From contig OU015501.1 of assembly GCA_907164885.2 (NCBI GenBank), positions 21,602,631 to 21,666,630 of the forward strand: a stretch of DNA of 64,000 nt, in the 5' to 3' direction. The stretch comes from Dolomedes plantarius (lineage: Eukaryota; Arthropoda; Arachnida; Araneae; Dolomedidae). Under the pieces are notes generated by a model. The model ran no database searches. It was given only the letters and a program-made list of their open reading frames with translations, and was not told the DNA's origin. The stretch's first letter is position 1, and every line of letters starts with the position of its first letter. Shown piece after piece: positions 43,570-55,333 of the stretch. A program made the translations under genes and the position numbers.

Positions 43570-43608
43570 TATAAAAGGACGACACCGATTTGCAATTCTC
43601 TCATTCGA
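43570..43608 (+). promoter_or_regulatory. TATA/initiator of the 409-aa gene (right arm only)
   Basis: TATAAAAGG at 43570 and TCATTCGAC at 43601, 31 bases apart, with the ATG at 43629. The corresponding segment is deleted from the left arm. Confidence 0.7.
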
Positions 43609-43628
43609 CTCGCTCGCTCGTGAACGAT

Positions 43629-45051
<1,423 letters not shown>

Positions 45052-45111
45052 TAACAACAAACAAAATAAAAGATTTATTTTTATATATTAATCTGTTGTT
45101 TGTTCTTCCTA

Positions 45112-45327
45112 AAAAACACAACAATTCCCATCCTAAATTAAAACATATTGCAACTTCAGTGATACGGAATGGCATTAGAAAGAATTCCCATCCTAAATTA
45201 AAACATATTGCAACTCTAGTGATACGGAATGACATTAGAAAGAATTCCCATCCTAAAAAATCCAAAACATATTGCAACTCTAGTGATACGGAATGGCATT
45301 AGAAAGAATTCCTATCCTAAAAAATCC
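45112..45327. repeat. Tandem repeat of about 60 bp (right arm)
   Basis: Three to four units sharing CCCATCCTAAA, ACATATTGCAACT, GTGATACGGAATG and CATTAGAAAGAATTCC. Present in equal form in the left arm at 27915-28130. Confidence 0.85.
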
Positions 45328-45489
45328 AAACACCTTTAATCACAAAATGCTTGAGAGTTAAAAATATAAGCTTATTTTAAGAATTGTACCTCCTGTAATA
45401 TCAACTATATTATCAGAAAAAAAAAAGATTCAACCGCAACTCCAGTGATACTTACAAAGTGTTCTCAGTCAACAATCTGTTTTCAACGA

Positions 45490-45538
45490 TGTATTATGCT
45501 TTAGAATAATCCTCAGAATTATTCTAAAGCATAATACA
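45490..45538. terminator. Hairpin D near the right end
   Basis: 21-bp perfect stem (core ATGCTTTAGAATAAT), 7-base loop, about 440 bases after the 409-aa stop and 100 bases inside the element end. Unlike hairpins A-C it lacks the A7/T7 frame, so it may serve the terminus rather than the gene. Confidence 0.5.
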
Positions 45539-45798
45539 TTGTTATTCCTTTCCTTTCCCCAAACAAATTGGCAAACCATGGATCTTGTAAAATTTCAAAG
45601 GGGTACCGGTGCTTATATATTTTTGCGGCCGACTGTATTTTGTATGGGTTGGAGGGTAAAACAAGCTGCCCAATTGATTGTTGTTCCTTTGAATTCGTTC
45701 GCGGACGAGTTTGGAACCCCTATGTGTGTCTAGAACGGAGTTGTCTTAATGGGTCATGCCTAAGGCCTTTTTCAAATTGCATCCAAAGCGGAGCGTAA

Positions 45799-45930
45799 GG
45801 GCATGTTCACATAGAATCCGTCAGAGTAAAAATTTTTAACCAATCATATACTAATCTTTGATCCATTTAACCAATCAGCTCCAACGGAATCTTTAACGCT
45901 GACGCTGACGGATTCTATGTGAACAGGCCC
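45799..45930. mobile_element. MITE, GGGC(A/C)TGTTCACATA ends (copy 3)
   Basis: Starts GGGCATGTTCACATAGAATC and ends GATTCTATGTGAACAGGCCC. An extra TATGTGAACAGGCCC fragment follows directly. It is the same family as the two MITEs on the other side of the palindromic element, but shorter. Confidence 0.7.
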
Positions 45931-46164
45931 TTATGTGAACAGGCCCTTACTTGTCCTATGAATTAAGTTTAAAAAAAAAATAATAATAAAATAAAATAAA
46001 TAAAAATAAAAATACTAGAGAAGTTTAATAATTTAAATGAATAAAACATGAAGTTAAGAAAATATAAATAAGAGAAAATAAAGTAATTTAAATCAATCAA
46101 ATGACTAAAAATTTATCATGTGTATGAAGGCGTGGGCAGGATCAGGACATGCGTCTCAATTCCA
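45931..46164. other. Simple-sequence and unassigned DNA
   Basis: A/T-rich low-complexity sequence after MITE copy 3. No gene seen. Confidence 0.4.
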
Positions 46165-46405
46165 TAATAAGGCGGAGCATCGCAACGTCACTGGCTACAT
46201 TATTTTTCGTCTGCTGTAGATCACGTGATTAATGAAATGCAGAAAGCAGAAGCCGTTTGCATGTGTTTTTGGGACGATACCTTCATTTTGACTTAAATAA
46301 TTTAAGTCTATTTATAAAATTTCTCATATCAACTGCATGTAACAGATATTTTAACCTTTTTTTCAATATATCGTAAGGTTTAAGATAATCTATTCACTCT
46401 TTCGT
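46165..46405. repeat. Terminal region of a Mutator-type element family (copy 1)
   Basis: The stretch from ATAAGGCGGAGCATCGCAAC through ACGATACCTTCATTTTGA to ATCGTAAGGTTTAAGA is closely matched by 55282-55331 plus 56639-56822, where a mariner has split it. It precedes a Mutator-like transposase relic, so it may be that element's terminus. It also serves as a related uninterrupted site for the mariner insertion. Confidence 0.6.
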
Positions 46406-47039
46406 TGAGAATTTTGTCATTCGAAGTGAGTACTTTCTTTTTTTGATAGAGTGTTGTTCAAGCGTGTATTTGGGGACGAGTCTAGGAAATGGGGCCAGGT
46501 CGGCCATCTTGGATTTTTTTGCGCCAATGTTTACGATTTTACTGTGTTTGGCAAAAGTGGAAATTTTTTCTCGCCAACGTGTTTATGTGGCAAACTTTTA
46601 CAAAGTTAGCTTTTGTTTACGTTTCGGTAATCGCTTGTTTGTGGTTATTTCTTCAGTTTTTATATTATTTTCACGATTTTTACGAGTGTATTATTTTATG
46701 TATAAACTTTATACATTTTTTAATGCCTAAATATCAATCGAAACGCACAAATAAGAGTGTGAAATTCACTTTTACAAAGTTATTTACTTTTGTTTAAGTT
46801 TCGGTCATCGCTTTGCTGGTTATTTCTTCATTTTTTATATTATTTTCACGATTTTTCCGAGTGTATCATTGTTATTTCTAATGATTTATGTGATAACTCA
46901 AAATGCTGAACAATTAAGTCGTAACAGAATTATTCATATTGATTGTCTAAGAAATATATTTTCTTTTAGTAGATTAGTAGATTTACTACATTAGTTTTTA
47001 GTAGATTTGTATTTTTGCTTGTTTTCACACTTTACTCTG

Positions 47040-47630
47040 TGCTGTCAAAAATGCGATAACATGTTTGTGCTACTTAAAATGTGCTTAGTGTTGTGACTGT
47101 GAAAAATCAAATATTAAAACTTGAACTTGAAAACCAGTTAGGGTTTTCATACAGTTTGAAATTGACATGTAGTTACTGTGAAGAAAACAAAACAGTGATG
47201 AATTCCTCTTTGAAGACTGGAATTGCCAGTCATGATGTGAATTTGAGAATTACCCGAGCCTTTTCACATGCTGGGAAAGGTTATACAGGCATTGAAAATT
47301 TTTTGTATGGTGATGAATATTCAACCCTTTTCATCAACAGCATATGGTAAGTGTGCAAGACATTTAGATGGTGAATATGCTTTGGCATCTGAAAGTATAT
47401 TTACTGAAATCTATAGTGAGATTAAACAGGCATATCAAAGTGGTGCTTCTAGTTCTGCTGAAATTTTAGATATAAGTGTTAATTTTAATAGAACATGGTT
47501 AACATCAGACCATACATCACTCATAGGTGTAGGATGTGTTATCGACATCCTCACAGGATATGTTATTGACTTTTTAAGTTATGAGTAAGTTCTTGTGTAA
47601 AAGACTGTCGTGCGCAAGGTATTACTCTAG
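47040..47630 (+). pseudogene. Mutator-like transposase domain (PF20700-type), frame-broken
   Basis: The frame from 47081 encodes DVNLRITRAFSHAGKGYTGI. The neighbouring frame (47268-47588) continues FCMVMNIQPFSSTAYGK and then DISVNFNRTWLTSDHTSLIG and GVGCVIDILTGYVIDF. In this animal transposase family the order is a fold ending in a growth/MNMPP-like block, followed by a D(I/V)xVxxDGTW-type block and a GVG..I....GKV.D block; here the Asp of the DGTW block is Asn. After the second frame break, CVKDCRAQ would be the start of the CxxC segment. At least two frameshifts and early stops make it a relic. Confidence 0.65.
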
Positions 47631-47808
47631 ATGGTAAAGTGCATGGTAGCTTGAAATAAGCTACAGTAAATGTTGTGTAGATAAATTATATTAAATAATT
47701 ACCATAATAGTAAACACTGAATTTAGTAATATAATAGTAAATAATTAATTTGGTCCATGTCCTGGCCCTTAACCTCATCTCTTTAGTTTCTAAAATGTCT
47801 GCAGACGG

Positions 47809-48562
47809 TAGTGATGCGACATCGATGTCGATGTTTTTTTTTAATGAAAAAGTACCGTAATAAAAAAATTTACCACGTAGCATAATTTTCACACTCAGTA
47901 AATGTAAGTCTGAATTCTGAAAAGGACGAATACAAAAGGGGGAATGATTCCTTAGCAAATAGACAAATGGCAATTAACAACCAATGAACCAGAGCACTTG
48001 AAATGTTCCTGACACTCCAGAACCTTCCATGGGGTTTTATTTTACAAATAGTATATACACGAGTGCATCCATTAAGTTTTTGTTTTGTTCTGGTTTTATG
48101 TAAGTTGACGCTAGTATTATTAGTAAGATGCCTCCCAAAAGTACCGTTTGGAAATATTTTTACAAAACCACTGACAAATTGGCAAAATGCAATATTTGCC
48201 TTATGTCCCTCATAACTTTTGGCAATACCACGAATTTATCTGGGCATTTAAAGGCAAAACATGGCGGTATTTACAACGAGAATTTTTAGTCATCAATGTA
48301 GCTCAAAACAACCAAGTTTTTGTCATCTGTGCCTGCCCAATCAGAGAGTAAAATTAAATCCCCCCCCCCCCCCCCCCACGACTAACGGAAGTAACATTTA
48401 TGTTAGAGATTACTAAACCAGTTTTAAAAAATGGACGTTCTAAAACATCGATGTTTAAAAACATCGATGGTTTTTGGGCGATGTTTTATTAGCATCGATG
48501 TTTTAATATTGACTATCGATGTTTCAAAACATCGATGTTTTGTTATCGATGTCGCATCACTA
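47809..48562 (+). mobile_element. Small hAT element with 8-bp target duplication
   Basis: GCAGACGG occurs at 47801-47808 and 48563-48570, an exact 8-bp duplication. The termini are TAGTGATGCGACATCGATG and its inverted form, with many subterminal CATCGATG words at 48440-48550. A poly-C run sits at 48360-48377. It encodes only a BED finger, so it is non-autonomous. Confidence 0.85.
48128..48289 (+). CDS. 53-aa BED zinc-finger fragment of a hAT transposase
   Basis: An open frame with MPPKSTVWKYF, CNIC and NLSGHLKAKH: the BED pattern SxVWxYF...C-x2-C...L-x2-H-L-x3-H with two Cys and two His. It stops shortly after the finger, before any catalytic domain. It could still bind the element's termini as a short DNA-binding peptide, but may be just a remnant. 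Confidence 0.65.
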   Translation: MPPKSTVWKYFYKTTDKLAKCNICLMSLITFGNTTNLSGHLKAKHGGIYNENF

Positions 48563-48737
48563 GCAGACGGTAATTTTAATTTCCCTTTTTTTTTAATATT
48601 TAAGCTTTAGGGTTTTTTTTTCTTTTGTTTTACCAACCGCACCTTTGAGTTTTATATTTTTCTTCTTGCACTATGAAATTGTTAATTGATGTAATCAGCA
48701 GAGGTAATAGAGTCCTCTTGAAATTGAAAATTGATTT

Positions 48738-48782
48738 GATCGGCACGTTATTTTATAGCATAATAAAATAACGTGCCGATCA
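48738..48782. repeat. Short perfect foldback
   Basis: GATCGGCACGTTATTTTAT, a short loop and its exact complement. No associated gene. Confidence 0.7.
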
Positions 48783-49578
48783 AAAATAATATCCCAAAGA
48801 CCTTGTATTTGTTGATCATATTATGTGTTAATAAATCATGTTATTTTTATTGTAAAGTTTCGTCATGTCATTCTATTGCCGTGTAGTTTTTTTTCTTTTA
48901 GTTTCCTTTATAGGTGATTTTTATTTCAGGTTTTATTTTATCAATAAGGAAAATCAAGTTTAATTTTAAATATTTTAATTCACGAATCATAACCTTCACT
49001 GAGGTGCATCCAGCAATCGAACTTAGTTCTAATTTTATTGATTCTTTGGGTTATTACATTTCATTTTAGACACAATGCTCTTAATATACTTAATTGTTCT
49101 AACCATTGATTTTAATACTAATGATAGGATTTAAATGTGGAAACGATTTAGTATAATCAAGTCTTGCTCTGTTAATTTTAATTATCCCAATTTAATAATC
49201 GTTACATAAAGAAACTAAACACATCTATATATTTAAGTTGCTAAGCCGACTTTTTGGGCAGTCACAGTCTTTTTTTTTATGTCACAGAAACATATAATCA
49301 GATACACACCTAGATGTTAAACAATTTTGCGTTTGAAATAACATGAGAAAAATTATCCCTCGTGATAAATATATACATCTTTTTGTATATCTTTTAATAT
49401 AAAATAATTATACAACTTTTAAAACAAGGTATATGTTCAGTTAATGAAGTTATATATTCATACAAGTATACATTTTCACTTAATTACTAATATATGTAAA
49501 TAATAAAAGTATTTAAAGGAAATAAAAAACAGAACTCGTTCTTGACATAAAATCTAGGAGTCAAATTGTCTCATCATA
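48783..49578. other. No gene recognised
   Basis: AT-rich sequence without supported coding content, leading into a long AT microsatellite at about 49576-49670. Confidence 0.4.
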
Positions 49579-49587
49579 TATATATAC

Positions 49588-49670
<83 letters not shown>
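49576..49670. repeat. AT/ATAC microsatellite
   Basis: Short (ATAC)n followed by a long (TA)n run that ends exactly at the CAGTAACC terminus of the next element, consistent with TA targeting. Confidence 0.9.
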
Positions 49671-49673
<3 letters not shown>

Positions 49674-51624
49674 TAACCACCGCTTATAGTGATCAGTGGT
49701 TATAAGGATCAATATCGCGAAAACAAAAGCAAATGTATTATTTCCATGTTAAAATTTTCGGTTTAAAGAATCAGTCCACCGGTTTTTAGAATCAGTTTAC
49801 ACTCTTCGCTTTCCTTTCATTTTTCCAAAAAAGCCACTTAAACCCTCAAAAGACACGAAGTTCTTTTTTTTTTAAAGAAAGATTGATAAGATCGGATGGA
49901 ATATAGTCATAAAATTCATCCCTTTCTTTGTTAGACATAACATAATAGTTTCCTCTTAAACATTTTAGCACAACACTGTCCTATTAGCTTCACCCGGGGG
50001 CATCTTTACCCGTCCGGGCCGCATATTCTGAAAGACTCGCGATTTGAGCAGTCATTTGGCGGCTTGGCACTCGCTTAGCGGTTTGGCGAAAAGTATAAGG
50101 GTTGCCTCAGTTCTATCTCCAATCGTCTTTCGATGCGGTTAGGTATTCTTAGACAATCTTATCGTCGTTCGATGCGGTTAGGTTTTCTTAGACAATCTTA
50201 TCTAAATATCCCAGACAATGTCCGAGAACACAATTCTAAATTTTAAAAAGCGATTTCGGTACTCAATTGCCGGTTTCACGAAAGCATCAGTTTCGCCATC
50301 TGTTGAAATATATAGGAAACTTTTTATTATAAGTTTTTTTTTTTTACTTCTACGCAATTTAGTATGTTTTAAAATCTGAATTACATATATAACACAGGAT
50401 TTAAAGAGATTTTAACAAAATAAATAAATGAATAAATTGAAATAAGTATATTATTGAATTTTAAATTTACTTTCTTCAAATATCCACAATAATTTTTACT
50501 TATTTATTAATTAATAATTTGAAAATGCTAAATTTGTTACTTCATATTTTGCAAAGCCAACGAAAAAAGGAAAGATGATTCAATTATAAACCTATGTTAT
50601 TAGTTTATTTTTCCAGTAGATAGCGTCACTAAAATTAAAGAAAATCAGATTAAAAAATCATACAAATTACTCAAGTGCAAAAAATTTTTGCAGTCTATTT
50701 CAGTAAATAAGAATAAATTCAAATTTAACAATCAAATTCAATCTATTTCAATTTAATATAAATGTATTATATATTCATGTATTACGCTATATACATGTAT
50801 AAATATGCTATGTATAAATATATTTACATCCAAATATAATCATTCAGACATTACGAAATGACATTACGAAATCAAATACATTCAGAAGTGAAAGAATGTT
50901 TTCACTTCTTCGTTACCGCACTCCTTGTATTTTAATTCAATTATCCAAAAAAATTTCAACAATAAGAGCTAGAGAACTAAGATTGGTGGCATTTTAAAGC
51001 AATTTTCAAGACCTTTTTCAATGATATATAACACAATTAGGGCTTAGAAAAATTTATTTTATTTGAATTTAAAATTTGTATTTTTCAAAATGCGCCGCTT
51101 GAAAAATTTTCAAAATTTTTTAAATAATACTTTATATAGCACTGAAATGATTGTATAAGTTTGAAAGTGGGATATCTATGGGTTCATGTTAAAATATTGC
51201 ATTGAATACAGTATTCCTGATTTTGAAAACACGAAATTACTTAATACAATATGTTTTAAAGCCTAGAAAATTAGAAAAAAAATTTAAGATGTGTAAGTAA
51301 TCGTACTTGTTTTGCATAATTGAAAGTAATCATATTTGTTTTGAAAATGATATAGAACCATTTTTATCAGACTGTATATACTTCAGCACATACAGTACTA
51401 GACTTTCATTCACTTTCTTGCTTTCAGTGCAAGATTTTCAAATTCTCTTATCTTCAATTAAATTCTGAAAATAAAACAAAAACAAGTAATATATAAAAAA
51501 AAAAAATTTTAAAGTCAATTCCTACTTAGGTCAACAAAGAAAAAATTTGAGTGTGAACTAATAGTAGGAATTGAAAAAAAGGATTGCCTGCCAGAACCTT
51601 GCCTACTGTGCGAGATTAGGAAGA

Positions 51625-51720
51625 GGGGGGGGGGGAGAAAAAGTTTGTCAGGTTAAGGATTCGATCTCGTAACCTACAGGACGGGAGAAGCTCGCGATAC
51701 CACAGTGCAACCGTTTACAC
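51625..51720 (-). repeat. tRNA-like segment, possible SINE head
   Basis: On the minus strand it reads GCACTGTGGTATCGCGAG (A-box-like), CGTCCTGTAGGTTAC and then GATCGAATCC (B-box-like). The spacing is tRNA-like, but no cloverleaf with a full acceptor stem was found. A poly-G run lies at 51617-51628. Confidence 0.4.
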
Positions 51721-51764
51721 AGTAACAAGAGGAAATTACTATTCAAGAGCAAGAGACGCTCTAG

Positions 51765-52110
51765 GTCTAAAACTAAAATTGATTAATTAAATTTAATTAA
51801 TGAATTAATATTTGAAAAAAACTGTATTAACATCAAGTTTCATCCACTACAAGTTTAACAAAATGTATTTGAACTTGAGTGGATGAATAAAAAGTGCTTT
51901 TATTAACGATTGAAAATTTGAACAAGATATATATAGTCTAAAACTAAAATTGATTAATTAAATTTAATTAATGAATTAATATTTGAAAAAACTGTATTAA
52001 CATCAAGTGTCATCCACTACAAGTTTAAAAAAATGTATTTGAACTTGAGTGGATGAATAAAAAGTACTTTTATTAACGATTGAAAATTTGAACAAGATAT
52101 ATATAGAGAG
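51765..52110. repeat. Tandem duplication of about 165 bp
   Basis: The unit from GTCTAAAACTAAAATTGATT through CATCAAGT(T/G)TCATCCACTA to CAAGATATATATAG occurs twice (from 51765 and from 51937). Flanking GTGTGAACTAATAGTAGGA copies at 51550 and 52111 suggest that a larger unit was duplicated. Confidence 0.85.
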
Positions 52111-53615
52111 AGTGTGAACTAATAGTAGGAATTGAAAAATCTACAGCAAAGAAAGATCAAAAGATCAAAAACACTAAATACAAAGTTGGTGAGTAGGTGA
52201 TGATAAATTATGATGGAAAAAAATAAAATATAAAAAAATGGAAAAAATTTATAAATTATGAACAAAACAGGAAACTACAGATATGCATGACCCTCAACAA
52301 AGGACATTCATGCTTACAGCTTGATCGGTATAAAATATGAACTGCCCCAGCTTACACCTTGTAATAGCAGAGAAAGCCAATATAAATTTCTTGATAAATA
52401 ATTTTACATGTGCCTATTTATGGATAAAATTTTTACTATAATTAAATAAACTATTATTAAAATAATGTATTATTCTTGCCTACTAATAATTGCATCAAAA
52501 CTAGTTTGTTATATGAAAATAGTCAACTTTAATAGTGATTTGTCATTCCTTCATACTCAGCATCATTCCCTCATTTCTTCAATAATTTAGCATAAAAATG
52601 TAATCAAATTAAAATAAATTTTTTTATTTTAAAAATGTGATTAATTTAAAATTTAATTTTTTAAAAATTATATGTTAAAATAAATTTATATTATTGGAAT
52701 TTAAAACTTTAAATTTTTTAATTTATGCAACTTAATTTCTTTAATTAAAGCTTATTAAATACATTTATTTTCTAATTAACATTAAATTTTAAAAATTAAA
52801 TTTATTGTGGATATTTGAAGAAAGTAAATTTAAAATTCAATAATATACTTATTTCAATTTATTCATTTATTTATTTTGTTAAAATCTCTTTAAATCCTAT
52901 ATTATATATGTAATTCAGATTTTAAAACATACTAAATTGCGTAGAAGTAAAAAAAAAACTTATAAAAAGATTCCTATATATATGTCAACAGATGGCGAAA
53001 CTGATGCTTTCGTCAAACTGGCAATTGAGTGCCGAAATCGCTTTTTAAAATTTAGAATTGCGTTCTCGGACATTGTCTGGGATATTTAGATAAGATTGTC
53101 TAAGAAAACCTAACCGCATCAAACGACGATAAGATTGTCTAAGAATACCTAACCGCATCGAACGACGATTGGAGATAGAACTGAGGCAACCCTTATACTT
53201 TTCGCCAAACCGCTAAGCGAGTGCCAAGCCGCCAAGTGAGTGCTCAAATCGCGAGTCTTTCAGAATATGCGTCCGGGCCCGATTTCACTTTACTCCACTG
53301 ACAAACAAAAATAGTGACTCTTTTTTCCCACCTCTCACATTTTGGTTGCGCCTTCCTGGATTCTGAAACACATAAATCTTCAGCGAAGTGTCCACTATCA
53401 CTTAGGCCAGTGGTCGGCAAACTCATTAGTCAACAGAGCCAAATATCAACAGTACAACGATTGAAATTCCCTTTGAGAGCCAAGTTTTTAAAACTTGAAC
53501 TATATAGGTTTGTACATTGTTTATTAGGATACTCCTAAGCTGACCTCTGCTAAAAACGTCCTCAACCTGATTAAGGTACGTTCCCTGAGGTCGACCCCTT
53601 CCAACTCTCCCATCC

Positions 53616-55257
53616 TCACTCGTCTTGTATACTTATTTGGTCTATCTCCTTTCGTTCATCCTCTCTGTATGTCCAAATCATCTCAATAAGACGACTTCTC
53701 AATTTATTCTTGATAAGGTTCATGCTTGAAAATGATTGTTCGCATGAATATGTAGACCCGAATAAGGAAAGAACAACAAACGCTAGTTTTTTCAGCTGAT
53801 TATATGAGTCAGGAATACTTTTCCAGGTGTTAAAAATCAACATATCTTCATTCTCCAGGTCTTTCAAAGCAGACCACTTGTGCTGTGAACTAAGTTCACA
53901 TTTGTTTTTCTTCAATATTTCGAGATCAGCACAAAGATGTTTAAATTTCGAGCTCCGCAATTCTTTGTTTTTTAAATCCAGCAGCTGCATTTCAAAGTTG
54001 CCAATGTCGATATTAAAGGGAGAAAAAATTAATTATGTTACAGTAGCATTATGAGGTTTTTTAACAAAGGCTAACGTCGCTTTTCTGTTTCTGACTTCCT
54101 GAAACCTGTTGAGAAAAGCTTCCCTCATATGAGGCGGTGAAAGGCAAAGTGGTGTAAGTCAGTAAGTCAAGTGGTGTAAGTCAAAAGAGATTAACTTCCA
54201 AAACTACAAAACATTCCACCATAAATTGAACAAATTATAATTCATAACAATTATTACAATATTGCAAATAATAACTATTTACAATTACACCATAAATTGA
54301 ACATGGAGATTACATATTTGACCCCAAATGCAAAAAGTTGAAAATGTGACTTACACCACTTTGCCTTTCAACGCCTCATATTTAAAAGTGTTGTTTTGAA
54401 ATAGCAAATGTCAATATCAGAATTATTTTCTTGGTGATGTTTCAACAGGCTCGGAAAGCGAATCAAAGTTTGTCTTTCAAAATCTTGAGCAAAAGAGATA
54501 ATGATGAATGATGCAATGATATGCAAGTATCTCGTGATTAAATTTTTCTTTCAAAATAGCAACAAACCCGTTTATTACGCCTGTCATACTTTTCACCCCG
54601 TCTGTTGAAATTGAGACAATTTTATCTCGTGGGAATATGATGTTTTTCAACGCACTGAATTACAGCATTTGCTATATCTTCTCCACGTGTTTGACCTTTG
54701 AGTGGCAATAATCCTAAAAGTTTTTCTTTAGGACCTGTAGATGAAATGAATAGTACAAAAAGTGAAACTTGCGCTGTATCATTTTATGTCACAAGACTCG
54801 TCAACTGCTATTGATAAAGCTGAACCAATTTAAGATCTTCGACTTGCTGGTTGGTTTTATTCAAAGATATTTTGCCTGTTCTATCTTTCACTGTTTTAGC
54901 AGACAATGGTAACTCTTTAATTTTTTTAGAATATCTTCTATGTTCTTAAAATCCCGGAATAGCTCTTCGGATGCGTTTATAAAACAACTTTTTATGTATT
55001 CGCCGTCTGTGTATGGTTTTCCTCTCTTAGCAATGTGATGACTAACCACAAAAATTGCAATATTAACATTGTTGAAAGATTGCATCCAGTAATTAAATAC
55101 AGAATTAAATACAGAATTTCTCGACTCTTCTGAAGTTCCTCAGCTACTTTCTTCCTTGCATCACCAACAGAATCTATATATATATAAAGCGCGTAGGTAT
55201 GCGGCACAAAAATTGACGATATTTCTACACTCCGAATGGCAACGGCTGCCACTACCA
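53616..55257 (-). pseudogene. ZBED/GTF2IRD2-type hAT transposase, fragmented
   Basis: The order on the minus strand is correct for hAT. 54888-55252 holds HHIAKRGKPYTDGEYIKSC. 54580-54730 holds KEKLLGLLPLKGQTRGEDI and then SISTDGVKSMTG, with the catalytic-region Asp. 53616-53990 holds the dimerisation region (LAFVVLSLFGSTYSCEQSFS, then MNLIKNKLRSRL). Frameshifts and stops separate the pieces. The N terminus is cut off at about 55257, where another element begins. Confidence 0.75.
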
Positions 55258-55333
55258 GATATAAACATTACCGGCCGTCCGCAATAAGGCGAAAAGTCGC
55301 AACGTCACTGGCTACGTCAGTTTTCGTCTGTTA

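Larger units (their letters stand above)
50021..53270. mobile_element. MULE-type element with ~470-bp inverted repeats and 9-bp target duplication
   Basis: GTCCGGGCC is found at 50012-50020 and 53271-53279. The termini GCATATTCTGAAAGACTCGC are inverted copies that extend inward to about 50493 and 52804, with few mismatches. Long inverted repeats with a 9-bp duplication are hallmarks of Mutator-like elements. The 2.3-kb interior is AT-rich, carries no transposase frame and includes tandem repeats and a tRNA-like segment, so it is non-autonomous. Confidence 0.8.
49671..53407. mobile_element. Pogo-like element copy 2, interrupted and truncated
   Basis: Begins CAGTAACCACCGCTTATAGT and matches the reverse complement of copy 1 (3751 back to about 3313) across 49671-50011 and 53280-53407. 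A MULE-type element splits it at 50021-53270. It is cut at 53408 by a hAT element, after which the expected continuation is not found. Confidence 0.7.
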
